This document shows, one piece after another, positions 41,376 through 46,501 of a DNA stretch of 46,501 bases. Below the pieces are notes generated by a model. The model worked only from the letters and a program-made list of their open reading frames with translations. It had not been told where the DNA came from and ran no database searches. Within the stretch, counting starts at the first letter, position 1, and the number at the start of each line of letters is the position of its first letter. This stretch comes from Priestia flexa NBRC 15715. GTDB lineage: Bacteria > Bacillota > Bacilli > Bacillales > Bacillaceae_H. Position numbers and translations under genes: made by a program. The DNA lies in the NCBI RefSeq assembly GCF_001591565.1, contig NZ_BCVD01000010.1:1-46501 (forward strand), given 5' to 3'.

Positions 41376-41879
41376 ATGAGGGAAATAAAGGTAGTGCCGT
41401 ACAAAACAGAATGGCAAAATCAATATGAAATAGAAAAACGATTATTAGAAGCGATTTTTGGTGCCGAAATTCTTAGTATTCATCATATCGGCAGCACGTC
41501 CGTACCTGGCTTAGCAGCAAAGCCGATAATTGATATTTTAGTTGAAGTTAAACAAATTTCGTTGATTCATACATATAATAATGAAATGGTAAAGATGGGC
41601 TATGAGTGTAAAGGAGAAAATGGAATAGAAGGAAGACGGTATTTTCAAAAAGGAGGAGAAGATAGAACTCATCATGTTCACATGTATGAACAAGACCATT
41701 CCGAAGTGGGTAGACATTTGCGATTTAGAGATTACTTAAGGAAACACCCGGATGAGGCATGGGAGTATGCATGTTTAAAACAAGAGCTAGCTAAAAAGTA
41801 TCAATACAGTCCAGCAGAATACGTAGGAGGAAAAACTTCTTTTATACAAATGATTGATCAGAAAGCGCTTAGAAAGTAA
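41376..41879 (+). CDS. GrpB/UPF0157 family nucleotidyltransferase-like protein
   Basis: The 167-residue protein has the GrpB signature: VVPYKTEWQNQYEIEKRLL, IHHIGSTSVPGLAAKPIIDILVEV, and HHVHMYEQDHSEVGRHLRFRDYLRKHPDEAWEYACLK. The family has a nucleotidyltransferase-like fold (HxGSTxxPGL, DxDxxV-like) and no well-proved general function. ATG 41376 after AGAGGAGG is used; the frame upstream runs through the terminator of the giant gene and is not coding. A promoter was not identified. Confidence 0.88.
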   Translation: MREIKVVPYKTEWQNQYEIEKRLLEAIFGAEILSIHHIGSTSVPGLAAKPIIDILVEVKQISLIHTYNNEMVKMGYECKGENGIEGRRYFQKGGEDRTHHVHMYEQDHSEVGRHLRFRDYLRKHPDEAWEYACLKQELAKKYQYSPAEYVGGKTSFIQMIDQKALRK

Positions 41880-41954
41880 AGGACTTTATCTTTTATATCA
41901 AAACAAAATCGTGTACAATAACCTTTGTTAGTAAAAGTGAAGGAGAGTGCCCGC

Positions 41955-42899
41955 TTGAAGCCCGTTATTAAACAAACTCAGGTTTCGAACAGCCGAAGAA
42001 AAAAAATGATGTGGATTGGAAGTTTTTCATTAATTTTGCTAGTGATTGTACTATGTATAGCAATTTCAATTTATGTGGGTCTTAGCTTGACCAAAAAAGA
42101 GCGACAGCCTGTAACAGAAAATCCAAGTACGTATGGTTTAACATATCGCGATGAAGCATTTACAAGTAGAGATGGAGAAACGGAGCTTAAAGGGTGGATG
42201 ATGGAGCCACAAAGTTCTCCGAAAGCTACTATTATTATGTCTCATGGCTACGGAGGAAATCGTCATGATTTAAATGGAGGGTTTCTTCCTTTGAGTAAAA
42301 GTTTAATAGAAGCTGGATATCGAGTGGTGACCTTCGATTTTCGAAATGCTGGAGAATCACAAGGAGATCAAACGACAATTGGTGTAAAAGAACAGCTGGA
42401 TTTACTGGGAGTCATTGATCGAGTGAAGGAAGAAACAGATGAGCCCATTGTTCTATACGGAATTTCAATGGGAGCAGCAACATCACTGTTAGCAGCTGGT
42501 CAAGAAGAAGCTGTCCAGGCAGTCATTGCGGACAGTCCGTTTAGTGATTTAAAAACTTATCTCGAGGATAATCTATCAGTATGGTCAAAGCTTCCAGACT
42601 TTCCGTTTACGCCACTTACGCTAGCAACGGTTCCGTATATTGCTGATTTAAATCCTGAAGATGCAAGTCCAATACAAGCAGTTGAAGAAATTTATCCTCG
42701 TCCTATCTTATTTATCCACAGTAACGGAGATACGGCTATTCCGTATACAGAAAGTCAAAAGATGGTCAAAACACACCCCGATGAATTTGAGCTTTGGGTG
42801 CCTAAAGATGTACCGCATGTAAAAGGGTATAGTGAATATCCTACTGAATATGTGAAAAGGGTGACGGAGTTTTTGGATCAATCTTTATCCCTTCAATAA
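41955..42899 (+). CDS. Membrane-anchored alpha/beta hydrolase (YqkD-like)
   Basis: The 314-residue protein has a basic N-terminus (SRRKK) and one membrane segment (about residues 18-42), then an alpha/beta-hydrolase domain: IIMSHGYGGNRHDL (oxyanion loop), TFDFRNAGES, the nucleophile elbow GISMGAA, ADSPF, an acid in HSNGDTAIP and a His in DVPHVKGY. The orientation is probably outside the cell. B. subtilis YqkD has a similar length and layout. The start is TTG 41955, eight bases after AAGGAGAG; it is not upstream at 41925. The substrate is unknown. Confidence 0.85.
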   Translation: MKPVIKQTQVSNSRRKKMMWIGSFSLILLVIVLCIAISIYVGLSLTKKERQPVTENPSTYGLTYRDEAFTSRDGETELKGWMMEPQSSPKATIIMSHGYGGNRHDLNGGFLPLSKSLIEAGYRVVTFDFRNAGESQGDQTTIGVKEQLDLLGVIDRVKEETDEPIVLYGISMGAATSLLAAGQEEAVQAVIADSPFSDLKTYLEDNLSVWSKLPDFPFTPLTLATVPYIADLNPEDASPIQAVEEIYPRPILFIHSNGDTAIPYTESQKMVKTHPDEFELWVPKDVPHVKGYSEYPTEYVKRVTEFLDQSLSLQ

Positions 42900-42936
42900 C
42901 AGCCTTTGAGTGAAAGCTCAAAGGCTGTTATTTTTG
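42898..42936. terminator. Bidirectional terminator after the hydrolase
   Basis: AACAGCCTTTGAG (42898-42910) pairs perfectly with CTCAAAGGCTGTT (42917-42929), followed by TATTTTTG. The convergent small gene ends just beyond it. Confidence 0.9.
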
Positions 42937-42937
42937 T

Positions 42938-43105
42938 TTATTCAGATGATAAAGGAGCTTGAATTGTGCCATCTTCTACGAGCTCAAGATAGAGATTACG
43001 AAGGATATACGTTTTGAAAACCTCAAGCTTTCTTCCCTCAATCTTTGTCACGTTTACTGCTTTTAGTTCTTTAATAAACCAGCCTTTAGAATAAAGATGA
43101 GCCAT
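42938..43105 (-). CDS. DUF2639 (YflJ-like) small protein
   Basis: This 55-residue protein reads MAHLYSKGWFIKELK, then VTKIEGRKLEVFKTYILRNLYLEL. The YSKGW-KELK and EGRKLE-KT-LRNLY words are those of the DUF2639/YflJ family of small Bacillus proteins of unknown function. The frame continues upstream for 48 codons, but ACGGAGGGAAC seven bases before ATG 43105 defines this start, and the extra sequence is not family-like and overlaps a repeat. Confidence 0.8.
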   Translation of the reverse strand: MAHLYSKGWFIKELKAVNVTKIEGRKLEVFKTYILRNLYLELVEDGTIQAPLSSE

Positions 43106-43185
43106 ATAAGTTCCCTCCGTAATTAGAATAGAAATGCTTTTATTATCTATGCTGCAGAGTGCTTGAACTATGTGATGAGAAACCG

Positions 43186-43458
43186 AAAAAGTTTTTTTGA
43201 GAAAAAGTGATCCAAGCACAAGAATTGTCCGTTTATCTAGTAAGAACAACTTATTTAAAAAAATTTAAAAGAAGGTGATCCAAACTGATAATGAATTCGT
43301 TAGGTAAGTAACGAACGCACTTAGAATAAAAAATTCAAAAGAGTGTGATCCAAATTTAAACTTCATTCGTTAGGCAAGTAACGAAGATAGGTCACAGTCA
43401 AAAAAGAAAAAAATTTTTAGGAAAAAGTGATCTAAGAATAAAAAAATTTCGTTACGAA
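43186..43458 (+). repeat. Four-unit regulatory-looking repeat with inverted-repeat cores
   Basis: Three units share GTGATC(C/T)AA, exactly 12 bases, then TTCGTTA; a fourth, first unit is degenerate. GTGATC boxes start at 43207, 43275, 43345 and 43427. In units 2 and 3 TTCGTTA is followed after six bases by TAACGAA (43296-43315 and 43366-43385), a perfect inverted repeat; in unit 4 it is compressed to TTCGTTACGAA (43448-43458). Each unit is preceded by an A-run then T-run. Together they fill the 394 bases without a gene between the DUF2639 and truncated secreted-protein genes. Confidence 0.75.
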
Positions 43459-43499
43459 AATGTAGAAGAAAAAACAAAACTAGAGGAGATTGTTTTTAA

Positions 43500-43691
43500 A
43501 TGAAAATCAGCAAAAAATTAATAGCCCCAGTACTAGGTGCATCACTTCTTGTTCCCACGATGGTAAGCGCAGCAGAACCGGCACAAATACAGCCGACAGT
43601 TGTGACACCAGCAGCAGATTTACGTTCCACTCTTGATCAGCTATTGTCTGAACATTTCGTTTTACCAGTAACTGCAATGACGAAAGCTTAA
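43500..43691 (+). pseudogene. Truncated secreted helical protein gene (5' fragment)
   Basis: The 63 residues begin with a clear signal peptide (MKISKKLIAPVLGASLLVP, cleavage likely after VSAA), followed by LRSTLDQLLSEH and VTAMTKA, then a stop. The LRxTLDQLLSEH-VTAMTKAYDG start is, from memory, that of a longer family of secreted helical proteins in Bacillaceae, so this is probably a 5' remnant. The reading frame breaks exactly where an inverted foreign fragment starts. GAGGAG is 11 bases ahead of the ATG. A short secreted peptide made from this frame is possible. Confidence 0.6.
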
Positions 43692-43694
43692 ATC

Positions 43695-43932
43695 TATCCG
43701 AACTATTGAAGGTTACCTCCTTTAATAAGTCGATTAAACCATCATCTTTTATGGTAATAAATCCAACGATATACGTTTGGATAGTGGCGACGAACGTAAC
43801 ATCTTGTTCTAAGCGATTTATCCAGCCTGCTTGACCTGACCAGATATCAAGCTGCTCAGTTGAATAGTGCTCGCGGTTAATCGTTTTAATCGTTTGTTGA
43901 AACAAATCTAATGAAATATCTGCATCAGCTTA
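43695..43932 (-). pseudogene. Inverted internal fragment of a GNAT acetyltransferase gene
   Basis: On the minus strand the frame reads ADADISLDLFQQTIKTINRE, HYSTEQLDIWSG and VTFVATIQTYIVGFITIKDDGLIDLL, which follows the N-terminal half of small GNAT acetyltransferases (DAD-LF-QTV-IN-DYS-EQ-AW). It lacks a start codon with ribosome site, the acetyl-CoA loop and the C-terminus. Both ends carry AGCTTA (43685-43690 and 43927-43932) in the same direction. Confidence 0.6.
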
Positions 43933-43998
43933 TTAAGCGAGTTGAGTCGCTAGAAGCAGCGAAAATGAAAGAAGATAAAGTAAACGAAAATCTTTGAG

Positions 43999-44028
43999 AA
44001 GCGTATTGGAAATCCTGTACGCTTTTTT
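43999..44028 (+). terminator. Terminator after the fragmented region
   Basis: AAGCGTA (43999-44005) pairs with TACGCTT (44018-44024), followed by a T-run. Just before it a 28-codon plus-strand frame (43911-43997, ending ESLEAAKMKEDKVNENL) looks like the helical tail of a lost gene. The stretch 44029-44158 shows nothing but AT-rich DNA. Confidence 0.65.
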
Positions 44029-44158
44029 AATGGGCATTTCTTGGTTTTTATTATCTTATTTTTCGGAATAAAAAAAGTTTTTTAGGGAATTGATAAAAAT
44101 ATGAAACTTTTTCTAATTTGTTACGTTTAATAAGGTAGTAGAAAAAGGGGGGATGGAC

Positions 44159-45067
44159 GTGGCACCAACGAAAACAACGTATCTAAGAGATTTATGCTTA
44201 ATGTATCAAGAGGCAAGTTTTTATGCAACATCCATTCCACGTTCATGCGAAAAAGCGGCCGGAAAATATTTTCAAATGAAAAAGCAAGAAAAGGTAATTG
44301 CATACTTAGATACGTCTTTAATCGGATTTTATGGTAAGAGAGGATTTTACTTAACGACCGACGGACTTTATTGGAAGTGTTGGCGTAAAAAGAAAGGATC
44401 GATAAGCTGGAATGAGTTTCAACAGCTTACATCTATCTCCCTCAGAGGAGAACAAATTATCTGCTTTAATGATAAAGAGATTTTTCACCTAAATGAAAAT
44501 GCATATTCTGCTAAGAAGTTAGTAGACTTATTGCAAAAAATTCAGCAGCTATTGTGTCACCATTCACACGAATTTATGTGCAGAGAACATACATATCCAT
44601 CAATTTCGTTAGAAGAATTAACATCGATTTGCGCATCTTTTCAAGAGAATAACCCGCTACTAAAAGCAGAGCAAGTGTTGGCAACAACAGATCAGTTAGG
44701 CATAGAAATGACCAAGGAAATTAAAAACCGCTTACCCGTAGCCAAAACAAATCACATTGTTGCGCATTTAAGTACATATCCCCATCAAAAAACCGAAGGA
44801 ATTACGATATGTGCAGAGGGGATTTATTTTTCAAAGTCGTTTACAACGCTCTACTATCCATGGAACCTCTTTCGATATGTTCCAATATCAGTAGGGGCTG
44901 AGGAGCTTCGAGTGGCCAATAAGTACTCGTTATCATTAAATCATGCGTTTATGTCAAGTGGTGAAGTGATGTCATTCTTAAAACAAATTAAGCGCCATAT
45001 TCACAAAACCTATGAAAAAGACAATACGAGAAAAATTGATAAACAAACGTTAAGTCTATTTGTATAA
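44159..45067 (+). CDS. Protein with two PH-like domains, function unknown
   Basis: I do not know this 302-residue protein by name. It appears to hold two similar beta-rich modules, residues about 40-130 (KVIAYLDTSLIG, GFYLTTDGLYWKCWRKK, SISWNEF, then a helix ending VDLLQKIQQLL) and about 205-285 (HIVAHLSTYPH, GITICAEGIYFSKSF, LYYPWNLF, SGEVMSFLKQIKRHI). This pattern (strand, turn, 'TTDGLYW', 'ISWNEF', C-terminal helix) resembles bacterial PH-like/YdjO-type domains. There is no signal or membrane segment. The upstream ATG at 44153 touches the GGGGGG ribosome site, so GTG 44159 is preferred. Confidence 0.7.
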   Translation: MAPTKTTYLRDLCLMYQEASFYATSIPRSCEKAAGKYFQMKKQEKVIAYLDTSLIGFYGKRGFYLTTDGLYWKCWRKKKGSISWNEFQQLTSISLRGEQIICFNDKEIFHLNENAYSAKKLVDLLQKIQQLLCHHSHEFMCREHTYPSISLEELTSICASFQENNPLLKAEQVLATTDQLGIEMTKEIKNRLPVAKTNHIVAHLSTYPHQKTEGITICAEGIYFSKSFTTLYYPWNLFRYVPISVGAEELRVANKYSLSLNHAFMSSGEVMSFLKQIKRHIHKTYEKDNTRKIDKQTLSLFV

Positions 45068-45068
45068 G

Positions 45069-45359
45069 CTAGCAATTAGCCATGTGAAGGAAAATTTCTC
45101 TAATTGAAGCTGGCAGATGAAGGTTACAATATAGTTCATAGATTGAATCGGCGTTATGGTCATATGAAGCCCAATATTTCTTTTCCTTTTTCAGGTAAAT
45201 AGAAAAAGAAATAACTTGCTGTTTGGTTTGACTTGTTTTTAAGGAGATATGAATAACCGGGTTAGTAATCGTATATTCAGTATAAAGCTCTTCTGGAAAA
45301 TGCTCTATAGCAGTGAGCTCACTCTGCTTAATAATGTTCGCTAGTTCAATAAGTTTCAT
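45069..45359 (-). CDS. Hypothetical 96-residue protein
   Basis: This small soluble protein has an N-terminal helix (MKLIELANIIKQSELTAIEHF), a beta-rich centre (YTITNPVIHISLKT, VISFSIYLKKEKKYW) and a C-terminal helix (ASIREIFLHMANC). No family is recognised. GAGGTGAAC before the ATG supports translation. It is convergent with the PH-like protein, whose stop lies one base from its own, with no terminator visible between them. Confidence 0.65.
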   Translation of the reverse strand: MKLIELANIIKQSELTAIEHFPEELYTEYTITNPVIHISLKTSQTKQQVISFSIYLKKEKKYWASYDHNADSIYELYCNLHLPASIREIFLHMANC

Positions 45360-45456
45360 CAGTTCACCTCTATCGATTTACTCGTTTGTATCCTATACCT
45401 ATTGAAGAAACTTTAAAAATAGACTCTTTTTTTATAAGAAGAGTGAACTTGGCTAG

Positions 45457-45485
45457 TTGACGTTTTGTCTGAATACAAATAAAAT
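45457..45485 (+). promoter_or_regulatory. sigma-A promoter of the GyrI-like gene
   Basis: TTGACG (45457-45462) and TAAAAT (45480-45485) are 17 bases apart, about 65 bases before the ATG. Confidence 0.65.
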
Positions 45486-45550
45486 TCATATAAAGAAGTA
45501 ATTCCCTCATTTAGAGATTAAAAGAGTTTGGAAGTGACAGGGGGGTCGTC

Positions 45551-46045
45551 ATGTTGGCGAATGTAGTGGTAGACCAGCGGAAGGTTTATATTGATGAGCT
45601 AACCGTAGTTGGGGTTCCAATTCGTACAACGGATCGGGCAGAAGAAAAAGGAACGGGGACAATTCCAGCCCATTGGGACATGTTTTACAAGCAACAAATG
45701 GCAAATAAAATTGCTAATAAGGTAACTGGAAAGATGTTTGCGTTATATACAGATTATGAAGCGTCGAATCCGATTGAATTTACGTTTGCACTTGGATATG
45801 AGGTCACACCAGGTGGAGAGTTAAGAGAAGAAATGCGAGAGTTTACTATTCCTGCTGGTGAATATATGGTGTTTACAACTGCTATCGGTCCGGCGAAGAA
45901 AGTAGTTTTAGATGCTTGGTCGTATATATGGGAGTGGTCGAATAGAAACGAGCGAGCGTTCGTTTTGGATTTTGAGCTATATGATGAGCGCTGCATTGAC
46001 CCTAATTTCAGTCAGGTTGATATTTATGTCTCGATAAAATCGTAG
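45551..46045 (+). CDS. GyrI-like/effector-binding domain protein
   Basis: The 164-residue protein is a stand-alone effector-binding domain of the GyrI/SOUL-like type found in AraC and MerR regulators: VVGVPIRTT at the start, GTIPAHWDMFYKQ, FTFALGYEV, then FTIPAGEYMVFTTAIG, the helix WSYIWEWSNRNERAFVLDFELYDERC, and VDIYVSIKS at the end. The conserved Glu/Trp positions of the binding pocket are present. Such proteins bind or hydrolyse small hydrophobic compounds; the role here is unknown. AGGGGGG precedes the ATG. A small membrane protein follows 29 bases later, possibly cotranscribed. Confidence 0.82.
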   Translation: MLANVVVDQRKVYIDELTVVGVPIRTTDRAEEKGTGTIPAHWDMFYKQQMANKIANKVTGKMFALYTDYEASNPIEFTFALGYEVTPGGELREEMREFTIPAGEYMVFTTAIGPAKKVVLDAWSYIWEWSNRNERAFVLDFELYDERCIDPNFSQVDIYVSIKS

Positions 46046-46074
46046 TCGTTTTAAATGTCTAAAGGAGTAAAGTT

Positions 46075-46368
46075 GTGATTAGCAATGATTTATTACAAGC
46101 GTTAAAGGATGGGTATAAACAAAGAATTAAATGGGTATTTGCCGTTCAGCTTACTTTGTTTTTAGTTGTTGCTACTCTGCTTATTATCAGCTTCATAACA
46201 AAGTTTACCGTAAGTCAGCTTAGCTTTATTTTAGCCTGTGTAAGTGCAAGCTCATTTCTTTCTGCAATCGAACATATTATTTTAAAACGAGAGAAGTGGC
46301 AGTGGACATTTGAATTCATTCTTTCACTTTTCTTTTTAGGCCTTGCTTTGTTTTTCTTTCTTCATTAA
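46075..46368 (+). CDS. Small integral membrane protein, unknown function
   Basis: The 97-residue protein begins at GTG with AAAGGAG seven bases ahead. It has three hydrophobic segments (about residues 18-40, 45-65 and 75-96), basic residues after the first helix region (KREKWQW) and no soluble domain. No family is recognised. It follows the GyrI-like gene closely and is probably in its operon. Confidence 0.7.
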   Translation: MISNDLLQALKDGYKQRIKWVFAVQLTLFLVVATLLIISFITKFTVSQLSFILACVSASSFLSAIEHIILKREKWQWTFEFILSLFFLGLALFFFLH

Positions 46369-46375
46369 TAAAAAG

Positions 46376-46501
46376 AGGCTGAGACATAAGTAGTTCAGCC
46401 CGACTATACCTGACCGATTGAGAGTTCACAACTTTTAATCGGTCAGGTTTTTTTGTTGATTGGGCAAAACCAGTTTGGAAACGGGGTGGAATGGAGCGTA
46501 G
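46376..46501 (+). repeat. Candidate dispersed intergenic repeat or IS edge (cut by the window end)
   Basis: The sequence GAGGCTGAGACATAAGTAGT followed by a hairpin and a G-rich tail (GGGGTGGAATGGAGCGTAG) looks like the conserved end of a dispersed element that I recall from Bacillaceae intergenic regions, often near transposases. No gene lies in it and the window stops inside it. Confidence 0.35.
46408..46454 (+). terminator. Rho-independent terminator after the small membrane protein gene
   Basis: ACCTGACCGATT (46408-46419) pairs perfectly with AATCGGTCAGGT (46437-46448), followed by seven T. Confidence 0.85.

Noticed and set aside
42938-43249. A 103-residue version of the DUF2639 protein.
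   Set aside because: The first 48 codons overlap the repeat region and lack a ribosome site; an excellent one lies before the internal ATG at 43105.
43507-43905. A 132-codon minus-strand frame as a full gene.
   Set aside because: Only its first half is GNAT-like; the second half is the antisense of the signal-peptide gene and there is no ribosome site at its TTG start.

Overview
The window looks like chromosome of a spore-forming, low-GC Firmicute of the Bacillaceae, most like Priestia (Bacillus) megaterium or a close relative. The reasons are AT-rich DNA, strong AGGAGG-type ribosome binding sites, frequent TTG and GTG starts, B12 biosynthesis genes under cobalamin riboswitches, a yhdT-panF pair, and several candidate spore-surface genes with sigma-K-like promoter boxes. 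The species call is inference. I ran no searches; family names come from motifs and recalled family features.

Bases 1-13,500 are mainly core metabolism: the tail of an unidentified gene, a dicarboxylate/amino-acid symporter, a DHH phosphoesterase followed by an SDR oxidoreductase, then metE behind a cobalamin riboswitch. Next come an HxlR regulator, a YdcF-like protein, the pantothenate symporter pair yhdT-panF, and a second cobalamin riboswitch in front of cobQ and a BtuCD-type uptake pair. Thus B12 is predicted to switch off both B12-independent methionine synthesis and B12 synthesis/uptake. No BtuF binding protein is present here.

Bases 13,500-41,300 look like a spore-surface and glycosylation region interrupted by a metabolic operon. 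It holds a GerT/CotM-like Hsp20 protein, an acyl-CoA dehydrogenase, two small Sm-like (DUF2642-type) proteins, and a GT2 glycosyltransferase. A four-gene overlapping nucleotide-sugar operon follows, predicted to make a 2-acetamido-2,6-dideoxy sugar of the L-RhaNAc/L-QuiNAc or FucNAc type. A maltodextrin-type ABC transporter (mdxEFG-like, with its own promoter and operators) is followed by a GT2-GT4 fusion, an exosporium-protein-C-like protein, a LamG-GT4 fusion, a stand-alone GT2, a Cys-rich protein, and one giant 3,400-residue protein. The giant has an N-terminal domain, one DUF11 domain and 32 tandem cadherin/Ig-like repeats. It shows no signal peptide and no sortase or membrane anchor, and has a single cysteine five residues from its C-terminus. 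Several of these genes carry CATAnnnTA boxes with an upstream AC, as expected for late mother-cell sigma-K expression. I infer a glycosylated filament or outer spore layer; this is the most novel part of the window.

Bases 41,300-46,501 hold ordinary or unknown genes: a GrpB-family protein, an alpha/beta hydrolase, a DUF2639 protein, a tandem-PH-like protein, a GyrI-like effector-binding protein and a small membrane protein. They also hold an accessory patch (43,186-44,000) with a four-unit repeat carrying conserved inverted repeats, a truncated secreted-protein gene, and an inverted fragment of a GNAT acetyltransferase.
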